DNA of 64,000 nt. Origin: an uncultured Prevotella sp. Lineage in GTDB: Bacteria; Bacteroidota; Bacteroidia; Bacteroidales; Bacteroidaceae. Positions within the stretch are counted from its first letter, which is position 1; the number at the start of each line of letters is the position of its first letter. The translations under genes were made by a program, and so were the position numbers. Location of the stretch: contig CADCEF010000017.1 of NCBI GenBank assembly GCA_902800365.1, positions 24,262 through 88,261 of the forward strand, read 5' to 3'. This document shows, one piece after another, positions 7,523 through 15,442 of this stretch. The notes under the pieces are model-generated. The model had not been told where the DNA came from and made no database searches. It worked only from the letters and a program-made list of their open reading frames with translations.

Positions 7523-8525
7523 ATCTGCGACCGCCAGCACGGCCTCCTCCGCCGCCACCGCCAGAGCGCGTACCACCACTGAATCCGCCTCCAGAGCTAC
7601 TACGGCTTCCGCCACCGCTGCTAAAGCTACCGCCTGAACTACGGCTGCTCGACGATGAGCTAGAGTAAGAACGGTTGCCAGAGTTAGAGTTGCTGTAAAC
7701 AGTGTTTCCACCACGACGGCCACTGAAGTTGCCGCTACGGCTGCGCTCATTGTTACCACTGGTGTAAACACGTCCGCCACTGGCACTGGTAGCGCGATCT
7801 CTCAGACTGCCCATACGATGGCTGCTAGTAGCAACTGTGTTACGATGAGCTGGACGGTAATCGGTACGTCCGTATACACTTATAGTACCAGAGTTGCCTG
7901 TAGATCTGTAAGCGTAGTGACGACCACCACCTCCGCCAGGATAGTATGGATAATAGTGATAGTATCCACCATGCCAATAAGGTGAGTACCAGCTGTAGTA
8001 TGAGCCGTAATATGGCCATCCCCATGAGCTGTACCATGGGTCGTACCATCCGTAGTACCAGGGATCATACCAGCTGTAGAACCATGGACTATTGTAGTTA
8101 TACCAATAGCTGTTGTACCAAGGGTCATACCATCCGTAGCGGCTATAGTACCAGGGACTATGCCATCCCCATGTACTTGCTCCTGCGCGATATCCTGCCC
8201 AGAATGCAGCATTGCTACTCACGTCGTAGTCGTCAAAGCGCACCAACTGTTTTGTCAGTGCGTAGTCCTCGGCCTCCACACTGTCGTTAGGATAAACACC
8301 CTTACCCTCAGCAAAGTCTATCACGTCCAATTTGGTTGTATCACCGTCTATCACCTCGTAGCTGCTCTTGGCCTTAGGCTGTGGAGCCACCACGGGGGCG
8401 TATTCCTTCACCTTCTCTACCTGTGCCTTCTTCTTTTTAGGTACGAAGTAGAGATCGTCATCCTGAGCCTGCATCGACAGAGGCATGGCTCCGATCAGCA
8501 TTGAAATTAATAACAGTTTTTTCAT
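7521..8525 (-). CDS. secreted low-complexity protein: Tyr/Trp-rich middle, Gly/Ser/Arg-rich tail
   Basis: 334 residues. A signal peptide (MKKLLLISMLIGAMPLSMQAQ) is followed by an acidic/charged region of about 95 residues, then roughly 80 residues (about 115-195) made almost only of Tyr, Trp, Ser, Pro and Gly, with the word WYDPWY recurring. The rest is Arg/Ser/Gly-rich and ends in a poly-Gly/Arg tail. No enzymatic domain is visible. Such composition suggests a surface-adhesive, structural or phase-separating envelope protein; this is inference only. The gene is intact and has a signal peptide, so it is not an ORF artefact despite its composition. It is co-oriented with the porin downstream. 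Confidence 0.75.
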   Translation of the reverse strand: MKKLLLISMLIGAMPLSMQAQDDDLYFVPKKKKAQVEKVKEYAPVVAPQPKAKSSYEVIDGDTTKLDVIDFAEGKGVYPNDSVEAEDYALTKQLVRFDDYDVSSNAAFWAGYRAGASTWGWHSPWYYSRYGWYDPWYNSYWYNYNSPWFYSWYDPWYYGWYDPWYSSWGWPYYGSYYSWYSPYWHGGYYHYYPYYPGGGGGRHYAYRSTGNSGTISVYGRTDYRPAHRNTVATSSHRMGSLRDRATSASGGRVYTSGNNERSRSGNFSGRRGGNTVYSNSNSGNRSYSSSSSSSRSSGGSFSSGGGSRSSSGGGFSGGTRSGGGGGGGRAGGRR

Positions 8526-8554
8526 CTTCTTACAGTATTTAATGATTCACGTTG

Positions 8555-8562
8555 CAAAAATA
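8555..8562 (-). promoter_or_regulatory. probable -7 box for the Tyr/Trp-rich protein operon
   Basis: TATTTTTG on the minus strand fits TAnnTTTG and lies 30 bp before the ATG. A TTTG occurs only 15 bp upstream, so the -33 element is poor. Confidence 0.45.
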
Positions 8563-8575
8563 CAACGAATTTGAG

Positions 8576-8626
8576 TGCAAAAATAGGGAAAAACCCTAAC
8601 TTATGATAGGATTTTCCCTATTTTTT
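8576..8626. repeat. imperfect inverted repeat between divergent promoters
   Basis: AAAATAGGGAAAA and TTTTCCCTATTTT are perfect complements that extend inward with CCTA/TAGG pairing and enclose an 8-nt centre. It sits between the divergent Tyr/Trp-rich operon and prmA, so it ends neither transcript. It could be an operator for a dimeric regulator or a cruciform. Confidence 0.6.
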
Positions 8627-8627
8627 G

Positions 8628-8635
8628 TAATTTTG
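8628..8635 (+). promoter_or_regulatory. probable prmA -7 box
   Basis: TAATTTTG fits TAnnTTTG and lies 19 bp before the prmA ATG. No good -33 TTTG is seen at the right spacing. Confidence 0.5.
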
Positions 8636-8654
8636 CCTCAAAAATTAACTAATT

Positions 8655-9506
8655 ATGAATTATTTCGAAGTAGAATTCATCATTAATCCCATGTCGGACG
8701 ATGCTTCCGACCTTCTTGCAGCCCTTGCTGGCGATGCAGGTTTCGAGACCTTTGAGGAGGCCGAAAACGGACTTAAGGGATATGTTCAGCAGAGTCTTTT
8801 CGACGAAGATGCTCTGCGCAGTTGTATTGCCGATTTCCCCATTGAGGGCACCAATATAATATATAATGTACGCGAGGCCGAAGATCGCGACTGGAACGAG
8901 CAGTGGGAACAAGAAGGATTCGAACCCATCATCATCCCTCCCATTGCAATTCACGATGGTCGCCACCTACCCGAGTGCGAAAGCGAGATCTCTATAGAAA
9001 TCGACGCAAAGCTCGCCTTTGGCACCGGTACTCACGAAACCACAAGGATGATATGCAAGGAACTCATTTCAACGGTTCCTGAGCTTGAGGAAGGACGCGT
9101 CCTTGACTGTGGTACCGGCACAGGCATTCTCTCCATAGCAGCCCTTAAACTAGGCGCCAGTGAGGCTGTAGGTTACGACATCGATGAGTGGAGCGTCGAT
9201 AATGCTCGACACAATGCCGTTATCAATCGCGTAGACGATCGCTTCACCTCACTGTTAGGCGATGCTAGTGTCATTGACACCATCGAAGGTGATTTCGATT
9301 TAGTTTTGGCAAACATCAACCGTAATATATTACTGGCCGATATGCCACGCTTTGTAAGCAAGATGCATAGCGGTTCAAAGCTCATTCTCAGCGGCTTCTA
9401 CACAGCCGACAGCCCTCTGCTAATACAGAAAGCTGCCGACCTGGGATTGACGTTCGTTTCGCAGAATCAAGACCAAGATTGGGCATGTTTGGTATTCAAG
9501 TATTAA
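8655..9506 (+). CDS. prmA: ribosomal protein L11 methyltransferase PrmA
   Basis: 283 residues. The N-terminal half carries the PrmA substrate-binding domain; the C-terminal half is a class I SAM methyltransferase with LAFGTGTHETTRMI, LDCGTGTGILSIAA (motif I), VGYDIDEWSVDNARHN (motif II) and LVLANINRNIL, the NxxNxxL-like catalytic segment of PrmA. It trimethylates L11 in the large ribosomal subunit. It stands alone on the plus strand with its own promoter. The start is the first ATG after the -7 box. It is slightly shorter than the E. coli protein, as expected for this phylum. Confidence 0.94.
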   Translation: MNYFEVEFIINPMSDDASDLLAALAGDAGFETFEEAENGLKGYVQQSLFDEDALRSCIADFPIEGTNIIYNVREAEDRDWNEQWEQEGFEPIIIPPIAIHDGRHLPECESEISIEIDAKLAFGTGTHETTRMICKELISTVPELEEGRVLDCGTGTGILSIAALKLGASEAVGYDIDEWSVDNARHNAVINRVDDRFTSLLGDASVIDTIEGDFDLVLANINRNILLADMPRFVSKMHSGSKLILSGFYTADSPLLIQKAADLGLTFVSQNQDQDWACLVFKY

Positions 9507-9577
9507 TATACAAGAAATATAAATTATAAATATTGTTAATATTACACCAAAATTGCACGAATCTCAAATAAAATCAG

Positions 9578-9585
9578 TACCTTTG
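9578..9585 (+). promoter_or_regulatory. orphan promoter downstream of prmA
   Basis: TACCTTTG followed by CAC is the same -7 sequence as that of the tRNA-Ser gene. A TTGC lies 21 bp upstream at 9553-9556. No protein gene follows on this strand; a hairpin terminator ends the unit 90 bp later. Confidence 0.6.
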
Positions 9586-9591
9586 CACTCG

Positions 9592-9676
9592 ATTTTTAAT
9601 GGTTAAGGTTTATGGTTGATTAATTTAGTTTTTTACTGATAGAGGCTAGCAGTGAATGCTCGCCTCTATTTGTTTT
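9592..9676 (+). ncRNA. candidate small RNA of about 85 nt
   Basis: The segment lies between a good -7 box (9578-9585) and a strong hairpin (9639-9669) followed by T-rich sequence. The only open frame is a six-codon one (MVKVYG), too short to judge. The 5' part is A/T-rich and single-stranded in appearance, and the 3' part is the terminator stem. A transcribed regulatory RNA is inferred; an alternative is a promoter remnant plus the terminator of prmA. Confidence 0.4.
9639..9676 (+). terminator. terminator after prmA / candidate small RNA
   Basis: ATAGAGGC (9639-9646) pairs with GCCTCTAT (9662-9669), continued by AGCA/TGCT across a single mismatch, giving a 12-bp stem with a 5-nt loop, then TTGTTTT. 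Confidence 0.75.
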
Positions 9677-9704
9677 ATGTATCTACCACAAAATCAAGCA
9701 TATA

Positions 9705-9750
9705 GAAAAATATAGCTACCGCCACTTATGATTGAGTGCCGGTAACTATG
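9705..9750 (-). terminator. terminator of the four-gene envelope operon
   Basis: ATAGcTACCGcCACT (9712-9726) pairs with AGTGcCGGTAaCTAT (9735-9749) with two mismatches. On the minus strand the hairpin is followed by ATATTTTT. It lies 18 bp after the stop of the gene at 9768. Confidence 0.68.
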
Positions 9751-9767
9751 TGTTTATAGGATTAAGT

Positions 9768-10583
9768 TTACTTCTTCAGGGTTGAGGTAAAAATGTCGGT
9801 CTTTACCTCCCATCCATTGACAATACGCTGGTTTGTGTTATTGATGTTACCATTGATAAAGCCTACGGTCATGCCGTCTTCATCGAAGGTGCTGCCATCG
9901 ATATGATCTTGCTTAGCCTCGAAGCGGCCGATGAGGTTCTCGCCATCGTCGAACTCCATCAGAACCATCAGCACAACGTAGCGGCAGATGAGTGTGCCAA
10001 AATCGTTGCGGCGATACTGCCAGCCGGTGGTTTCGGTTCCGATGTTGCCTACAAGGAACATGTGGTCGCTCTTGCTGTCGATACGGCAAGAAGAGCCTCT
10101 GGCTGGGGATGTGATACCACCGAACTTCTTATCGAACAGCTGTTTTACACGTGGGATAATCGACTCGTCTCTTAACTGCCAATCAAGATATCCCTCTTTT
10201 TTTAGGGCCTCGACTGACCAGAAACCGTGAACAGTTCTATCGTCAGAAGTAGACTTCAAGTCGTACATCATCTTCTCGCCTGTATTAGGATCGGTATAGA
10301 TAGTGCGGGCAACGGGGCTCTTTGGTAGTTCTGCACTTGCATCAAAAGGTTTAGTGCCCACCTGCTTGAGTTTCTCATTCAACTCGGCAGCCTGCTTCTC
10401 TCTGAGTTGTTTCTCATACTCTTCGTTCTTTTTTTGCTGCTCCCAGTATGCATCCTGAGAAGACTTGCCTGTTACGACCGACTTTGCTTTCTTAAGCAGT
10501 TTTCCGAACTGTGCATCAGCCGCTGTGCTGAATGCGAACATGGCGACAAGCACCATAATTGAAGTTTTGATTGATTGTTTCAT
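9768..10583 (-). CDS. secreted protein of unknown function with a coiled-coil-like N-terminal segment
   Basis: 271 residues with a signal peptide (MKQSIKTSIMVLVAMFAFST, cleavage near ADAQ). Residues about 40-75 are rich in Gln, Lys and Glu (WEQQKKNEEYEKQLREKQAAEL) and probably helical; the remainder is a mixed alpha/beta domain I do not recognise. It is the last gene in an operon with a LolA-like protein and a second small secreted protein, which suggests an envelope role. No catalytic motif is visible. Confidence 0.72.
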   Translation of the reverse strand: MKQSIKTSIMVLVAMFAFSTAADAQFGKLLKKAKSVVTGKSSQDAYWEQQKKNEEYEKQLREKQAAELNEKLKQVGTKPFDASAELPKSPVARTIYTDPNTGEKMMYDLKSTSDDRTVHGFWSVEALKKEGYLDWQLRDESIIPRVKQLFDKKFGGITSPARGSSCRIDSKSDHMFLVGNIGTETTGWQYRRNDFGTLICRYVVLMVLMEFDDGENLIGRFEAKQDHIDGSTFDEDGMTVGFINGNINNTNQRIVNGWEVKTDIFTSTLKK

Positions 10584-10612
10584 AATGATAATATTTTAAA
10601 AGATTGTGTTAA

Positions 10613-11284
10613 TTAATTTCTTATCACAACAGCATCGGGATAACGTTGGGGATCGAAACGGAAGTATTCGTCTGTAAGCCCCGTACGCAAGTCGGTGACG
10701 GTCATAGTGATGGAGGTACCCTCCTGTTCCATAGACAGTTTGCGAAGGTAATAAGTATTCTTGCTTACCGTTACAAAGATCTCGTTGGGGAGCGCCTTCT
10801 CCTGCTCTACAGGCTCGCTAAGGGTTATTACATAGCAGTCGGCATCTGTCTTCATTGTGGCCTTGCGGTACTTATCAAGAATATCAAGGTCCAAGTCCAT
10901 CGGGCTCTTTTTGCGCTCGACTGCCTTTTGGACGATAACGGTGTCCTTCTTCTCTGTATCGTCTAGGCCAAGCGATGGTGTATGCGACCACTCCCACTCA
11001 TCGGTGCCATCGAAACCCGTTTCCGACTTTGCTTCGATACCAAACACCTTGGCGGTTACTAAAGCCTTAGACAGTTTGCCTTTCGAGCTGGCTACGATGT
11101 GGCACGACATCATATCAACCTCGCCCATACCTACTTTGAAGTCCATGTTGTACTCCACTCCAGCAGGGTTCTGCATCGCCTTCACGCACTTCTGCACCAC
11201 ATCCTTGACTTTGCTGTCAATCTGAGCCTGCAGCGGCAGCATTGCCACCACAGCAAGCATCAGCGTCATTATACTTTTCTTCAT
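10613..11284 (-). CDS. LolA-like periplasmic protein
   Basis: 223 residues with a signal peptide (MKKSIMTLMLAVVAMLPLQAQ). The rest resembles the LolA/LolB-like fold: an early helix (KVKDVVQKCVKAMQ), successive beta strands, and a closing DEYFRFDPQRYPDAVVIRN-type segment (FRFDPQRYPD), similar to the ending of LolA proteins in this phylum. LolA carries lipoproteins from the inner to the outer membrane, but this short divergent protein may bind another ligand. The neighbours are secreted proteins of unknown function in the same operon, 29 and 12 bp away. Confidence 0.62.
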   Translation of the reverse strand: MKKSIMTLMLAVVAMLPLQAQIDSKVKDVVQKCVKAMQNPAGVEYNMDFKVGMGEVDMMSCHIVASSKGKLSKALVTAKVFGIEAKSETGFDGTDEWEWSHTPSLGLDDTEKKDTVIVQKAVERKKSPMDLDLDILDKYRKATMKTDADCYVITLSEPVEQEKALPNEIFVTVSKNTYYLRKLSMEQEGTSITMTVTDLRTGLTDEYFRFDPQRYPDAVVIRN

Positions 11285-11296
11285 GATGATAATAGA

Positions 11297-11767
11297 TTAC
11301 TTCAACTTAAGGCCTGGAATCATCTTTTCAAGGAGGATTGGCTTATACTTTGCCTCGTCGCTTGTGAGGCACCAGAACAATCCACGGAAGCACTCTTCGC
11401 CAGGCAGTGCTGCATCCTTAACAGCAAACCAATAACGCACCTGATTGTCATTAATGCCGCGAACGTAAACGGTGTTGCCCTTAACTACAGGCTCGTCGCA
11501 TTTAAATCCTTTGTCCTCCAAAGACTCCTTTCTATCGTCGCCAAAATCCTTCAGTGTCGCAAGTGTAGCGCAATATGGATCGATTACAACTTCGAACAAG
11601 TGGTAGTCGTCAATATAAAATCCATCGACATCGCCCCAAACTATTTTGGGCTGATAATCTGCAGGGTAAACAGCAATGAACTTGTCGAACTCATGGGTTT
11701 TAACATCCTGAGCATTAGCTGTGACACACATGGCTGCGAAAGCCAGAAACATCATAAACTTTTTCAT
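11297..11767 (-). CDS. small secreted protein of unknown function
   Basis: 156 residues beginning with a signal peptide (MKKFMMFLAFAAMCVTANAQ). The mature part is acidic and aromatic-rich, with no domain I recognise. It lies between a 50-residue cytoplasmic protein and the LolA-like gene, with short gaps, so all four are probably one message. Confidence 0.7.
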   Translation of the reverse strand: MKKFMMFLAFAAMCVTANAQDVKTHEFDKFIAVYPADYQPKIVWGDVDGFYIDDYHLFEVVIDPYCATLATLKDFGDDRKESLEDKGFKCDEPVVKGNTVYVRGINDNQVRYWFAVKDAALPGEECFRGLFWCLTSDEAKYKPILLEKMIPGLKLK

Positions 11768-11794
11768 AACATCTTTGATTATAAATGATTAATA

Positions 11795-11947
11795 CTATAG
11801 TGAATTAATTAACTCTTTTAATTGCCGCTTAACCTCCCATTTAACCATATCGCGCATGGCGAGCAGGAGTCTAGCCTGGTCCTCAGTATAGCTTTTGGCA
11901 GCTTGATGCCTGAGGTTGGTTTTATCGTCGGGAGTAATCTTATCCAT
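11795..11947 (-). CDS. small helical protein of unknown function
   Basis: 50 residues if started at the ATG at 11947 (MDKITPDDKTNLR); a longer frame from 12001 would overlap the promoter's -7 box (11978-11985) and is rejected. The C-terminal half (DQARLLLAMRDMVKWEVKRQLKELI) looks like an amphipathic helix. No signal peptide. It opens the envelope-protein operon and might be a small regulator or anti-sigma-like protein, but nothing in the sequence proves this. Confidence 0.55.
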   Translation of the reverse strand: MDKITPDDKTNLRHQAAKSYTEDQARLLLAMRDMVKWEVKRQLKELINSL

Positions 11948-11977
11948 CAGCGTTTTGTAACTTTTTGATTTCGGTTG

Positions 11978-11985
11978 CAAAGTTA
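11978..11985 (-). promoter_or_regulatory. -7 box of the four-gene envelope operon
   Basis: TAACTTTG on the minus strand fits TAnnTTTG and lies 31 bp before the ATG at 11947. TTTG occurs 13 bp upstream only, so the -33 element is non-standard. Confidence 0.55.
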
Positions 11986-12076
11986 CGACGAAAAAGCACA
12001 AATTCCTTCAGCAAAAAACGCGGAAATTTGTGCAGAATCTTCCAAAATGCGCCATTTCAACACATTTTAAACATTT

Positions 12077-13654
12077 TTACTCAGTTTGAGCCATATAATC
12101 GCTTGGAGTAACCCCGTAGAATCGTTTGAAGGCTCGGCCGAATGAGCCTTGATCGTCATAACCACATTTTAGAGCAACATCTAAAATAGTGGATTGGGGC
12201 GTGAAATTATCAAGCAGTTGGCGCGCCTTCTGCATGCGAATGGTGGTGATGTAGCTATGTGGAGTCTCGCCAGTTATCTCCTTGAGGCGGAAGCGGAACT
12301 GGGAGGTGCTCAATGCCATCTGTGATGCAAGTGCATCAACATTTACGCTGTTGGTTTCTATCTGCTCTATTATGATGCTCATGGTACGTGAAAGGAAGTC
12401 CTTGTCGCGGGCAGAGAGTTCATGCTGCTTGTCAGCATGCACGTTCTCGTATCGCTGGCGCAACTCGTCGATAGTCATGGTTACCTCGTTTAGTCGGCGG
12501 CGCTGAAGTGTAGCACGACGACGCTGTTTTAATACCAGACCTGCAGCCACGGCAAGCATAGCGATGCTAACGATGACGATGATGACCAACGAGCGTTGGG
12601 TTCTGGTGTTCTCCTCAGTCAGACGAGTATTGCCAAACTCGGCATTGTAACGAGCTAGAAGGTCGGCTGCTCCGTTGTTGTAGAGCGAGTCGCGCAGAAG
12701 ATCGAATCGCTCAAGCTCCAAAAGGGCACTATCGGGATTGATGGTCCATAGGGCCTGATATAGTCCGTCGCGAGCATGCATCTCGTTGTAAGGATTACCC
12801 ATCTCGTGACACAGACTAACGGCTTCGCGCAGATATGGCACGGCTTGTCGCTCTAAAAGGTGCTTCTCAGTATCGTCACATCCGTCCTCACGGCTCATTG
12901 AGAGCAGCGTGTGGCCAACCTTATTGAGCGATATGGCCAGCGACTGGCGGTTGCCCTCACGACGGAAGTAAGGTATGATGGTATCGAAGATGGCCAAAGC
13001 CTCCTTGTGCTGCTTCATACCCAACAGGATGGCAGCCTTCTGCGACAGACGTACGCGAAGTTTCATCTGTCGATTGTCCTCGCGCTCCAACTGTATGGCT
13101 CGCTCGATATAGCGCTGAGCAGCGTCGAAATTATTCATAGAGAACTCTGTCTCGGCTGCAGCACCACAATACATGGCAATGCGGGCACGGTGGTTAATTT
13201 CTTCGGCCAACTTGAGAGCCTCAAGTATGTACTTAAGTCCCTCCTGCGGCTGCTTGGCATCAACATAAATAGCGCCTATGGTGTTGAGCGACGAAGAAAT
13301 CATCTCCTTGTCGCCGCTGGCACGATCCATAGCGTTGCACTCTTTGGCATAAAGAAGGGCCTTCTGGTAGTCGGACTGTCGCGAGGTACACACGGCAAGT
13401 ATACTTAGCTCGTCGGCCACCTCGTCGGTCATGCCCAGTTTGCGAAGCATTGGCAGTGCCTGTTCGCCCACAATGACAGCACTATCATAAAGCTGCTCTT
13501 CATAGTAACGGCCGCTGGCCTCATATAAACGCATGGCCTGCAACCTGGTCTGATCTTTCCTTTCTCCTAAAGCATATGGTGCAACCATGCCCAACAACAG
13601 GATGATCAAAAACAGTTTTTTGAATGGTATAAAAAAGGTAGATGTTGATGTCAT
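12077..13654 (-). CDS. membrane-bound TPR sensor with AraC-type DNA-binding domain
   Basis: 525 residues. A hydrophobic N-terminal segment (FKKLFLIILLLGMVAPYA) works as a signal peptide or anchor; residues about 40-330 form TPR-like helical repeats; a second hydrophobic helix (SLVIIVIVSIAMLAVAAGLVL, about 357-377) crosses the membrane; a short coiled coil follows; the last 100 residues are an AraC/XylS domain (VDALASQMALSTSQFRFRLKEITGETPHSYI; ILDVALKCGYDDQGSFGRAFKRFYGVTPSDY). The topology puts the TPRs in the periplasm and the DNA-binding domain in the cytoplasm, a one-polypeptide signal transducer. It lacks a histidine kinase core. Upstream genes in the same direction encode a DUF4251 lipoprotein and a DUF4421-like protein, possible partners or targets. 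Confidence 0.83.
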   Translation of the reverse strand: MTSTSTFFIPFKKLFLIILLLGMVAPYALGERKDQTRLQAMRLYEASGRYYEEQLYDSAVIVGEQALPMLRKLGMTDEVADELSILAVCTSRQSDYQKALLYAKECNAMDRASGDKEMISSSLNTIGAIYVDAKQPQEGLKYILEALKLAEEINHRARIAMYCGAAAETEFSMNNFDAAQRYIERAIQLEREDNRQMKLRVRLSQKAAILLGMKQHKEALAIFDTIIPYFRREGNRQSLAISLNKVGHTLLSMSREDGCDDTEKHLLERQAVPYLREAVSLCHEMGNPYNEMHARDGLYQALWTINPDSALLELERFDLLRDSLYNNGAADLLARYNAEFGNTRLTEENTRTQRSLVIIVIVSIAMLAVAAGLVLKQRRRATLQRRRLNEVTMTIDELRQRYENVHADKQHELSARDKDFLSRTMSIIIEQIETNSVNVDALASQMALSTSQFRFRLKEITGETPHSYITTIRMQKARQLLDNFTPQSTILDVALKCGYDDQGSFGRAFKRFYGVTPSDYMAQTE

Positions 13655-13684
13655 TGGTTATTCGATTTAGATTTCGATAAATAG

Positions 13685-14176
13685 TTACTCTTTTTCGAAG
13701 ATCATCTCGCCGGTGAAGGAGATGGGATCGCGCTGGATGGGCTGGACATCGATGCTGGAGCTACCGTTATCGAAAATCTGGAGGCGATAGGAATAGCTAT
13801 CTTCATCATTCTTTACCTTAATGTTAATCTCGCGCAGACCGTTCTTCTTGACGGTCTCGTTATATGAGCTTATGGGGGCTGAGAAGCCGAGTCCTACCCC
13901 ACCACCATATGGTGCACTGAAGGCACGACCTACATAAGGAAGACTAGAGATGAGCGAATCGTTGCGTACCACAAGCGAGTAGCCTGAGACACTCTTAGAA
14001 TAACCCTTGGAAGTGGTCATACGACGAACATCGATGGTGTACTTGCGGGTGTTGAGAGCTGCGGTTACATTCTTAATTGTTTCAGCCTTCTGGGCTGCAC
14101 GCTCTTCCTGGCTGGCACACGACACGATACACACACTTGCTACAAGCATAAGAACGAGAATACTGATTCTATTCAT
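13685..14176 (-). CDS. DUF4251-type lipoprotein
   Basis: 163 residues with a lipoprotein signal (MNRISILVLMLVASVCIVSCA; lipobox IVSC). The mature domain shows the DUF4251 pattern: a strand ending in YSLVVRNDSLISSLPYVGRA, then a Gly-rich GGGVGLGFSAP turn and an EINIKVKN strand. The function of DUF4251 is unknown; members are envelope lipoproteins of Bacteroidetes. It sits 30 bp before the TPR/AraC regulator and 33 bp after the DUF4421-like gene. Confidence 0.75.
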   Translation of the reverse strand: MNRISILVLMLVASVCIVSCASQEERAAQKAETIKNVTAALNTRKYTIDVRRMTTSKGYSKSVSGYSLVVRNDSLISSLPYVGRAFSAPYGGGVGLGFSAPISSYNETVKKNGLREINIKVKNDEDSYSYRLQIFDNGSSSIDVQPIQRDPISFTGEMIFEKE

Positions 14177-14209
14177 AGTCAGGATAGCTATTTGATTATT
14201 GATTAATAT

Positions 14210-15352
14210 TTACAGACGAATTCCCACGCAGGCGTTAATACTCCAGTCGGTGAGATGCCCTTTGGTGGTATCGAATTCAAAGCGGAACCTGTTTAACAGG
14301 GCATAGGTATTGAAGAACCAGTTACCTGTGTTATAGGTTACCGACAAGCGGGCGTCGAGTATCACGGTCGCATCGCTTCGGTGGGAGGTCTTAAACTCCT
14401 TTTCATATGGAGAGTAAATCTTATTGGCTCCCTCGGAGGGATAGATTACATAGTCTTCGATATCGATATCAGCATCGTCGTCACTTAAAGCCGCCTTGCG
14501 TAAGTTGGAGTTATAATGCCACACGTCAATCTTATTTGAGACGGTGATCATAGGCATGGCCATGGCGCTGATGAGCAGGCCCTTACAGGGAACAAAGTTA
14601 TATGCATAGCCTGGACCAATGGCAAACTGATACTGTTTGATCTTACCGATATCATTCATCATCAGAATAAAGTCGGCATCAGGATTATTGTCGTAGATGA
14701 TGGTTGACTTGTAGTACATGGCGCCCACCATGAACGAGCCTGCAGAACGCTTCTGAAACACGCTCTGATCGTAGGCTGCGCAATAGGAGAAACGCTTGCC
14801 ATTGAACAGATAATAGCCATCGAGTGATACTACCTTTACATACATAGGGTCGATAAGATAGTAATGACCATCACCCGACTCATGGTTGCCAGAAATATCA
14901 TCGTATTCAAAATGCACGGTAGGCTCATCGGTTTCGAAACGGTGTATACGAAGGTTCACTCCATAAGAACCGCCTGTGGCACCAAGTTTGAAGAGACTAC
15001 CCTTATTGCCACCCACATTAACGCTATAGCCGAGACCATAGCCGCGATAGCCTGCCCAGAAACCTACATAGCTTGACACATCGGTCTTTACGCAGGGTTC
15101 CCAAGTAAACATTCCTTTTACATCCTCGAACATGGCGCTGCCGTCGAACTGCGACTTGATATGAACGTCGCTCTGGTTAATGTTGCCCTGAACCATTACC
15201 TGCCAGGGCTTCTCGGGAGCATCGATATAACGGCGATCGACACCCCTTACGCTCATTGAATCAATAAAGCATCCAATTTTCTTAACAAACTCAGGCTGAG
15301 CTGCTGCGTCGACACAGCAGAATACGGTTAATAGAAATATGAGTTTTTTCAC
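14210..15352 (-). CDS. DUF4421-like outer-membrane beta-barrel protein, GTG start
   Basis: 380 residues. The start is GTG (GTGAAAAAACTC), giving a clean signal peptide (MKKLIFLLTVFCCVDAAAQ). The body alternates hydrophobic and polar residues in many strands and ends ...WSINACVGIRL, as outer-membrane barrels do. The region VDRRYIDAPEKPWQVMVQGN resembles the opening of DUF4421 proteins. Function unknown. Probably the first gene of a unit with the DUF4251 lipoprotein and the TPR/AraC regulator, or a continuation of the OmpH-like transcript. In the 90-bp gap upstream there is a GC-rich GGGCCC...GGGCCC pairing (15379-15413) that could be an attenuator or weak terminator. Confidence 0.65.
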   Translation of the reverse strand: MKKLIFLLTVFCCVDAAAQPEFVKKIGCFIDSMSVRGVDRRYIDAPEKPWQVMVQGNINQSDVHIKSQFDGSAMFEDVKGMFTWEPCVKTDVSSYVGFWAGYRGYGLGYSVNVGGNKGSLFKLGATGGSYGVNLRIHRFETDEPTVHFEYDDISGNHESGDGHYYLIDPMYVKVVSLDGYYLFNGKRFSYCAAYDQSVFQKRSAGSFMVGAMYYKSTIIYDNNPDADFILMMNDIGKIKQYQFAIGPGYAYNFVPCKGLLISAMAMPMITVSNKIDVWHYNSNLRKAALSDDDADIDIEDYVIYPSEGANKIYSPYEKEFKTSHRSDATVILDARLSVTYNTGNWFFNTYALLNRFRFEFDTTKGHLTDWSINACVGIRL

Positions 15353-15442
15353 GTTAGCAGCGGTTTGTTAAAGGTAAATGGGCCCCCGGCCTATGGATAA
15401 GGTCGAAGGGCCCGCAAACTACTAAAAAAACACAAGTATTGA

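Noticed and set aside
7840-8290. Several overlapping frames on both strands within the Tyr/Trp-rich gene
   Set aside because: They result from the repetitive composition of the real gene; none has a signal peptide or start context.
12002-12076. Terminator after the TPR/AraC gene
   Set aside because: Only a 6-bp AAATG/CATTT stem without a good T-run can be found.
15379-15413. GGGCCC-GGGCCC hairpin as a riboswitch
   Set aside because: Only a short GC stem is seen, with no conserved aptamer features; kept as a possible weak attenuator only.
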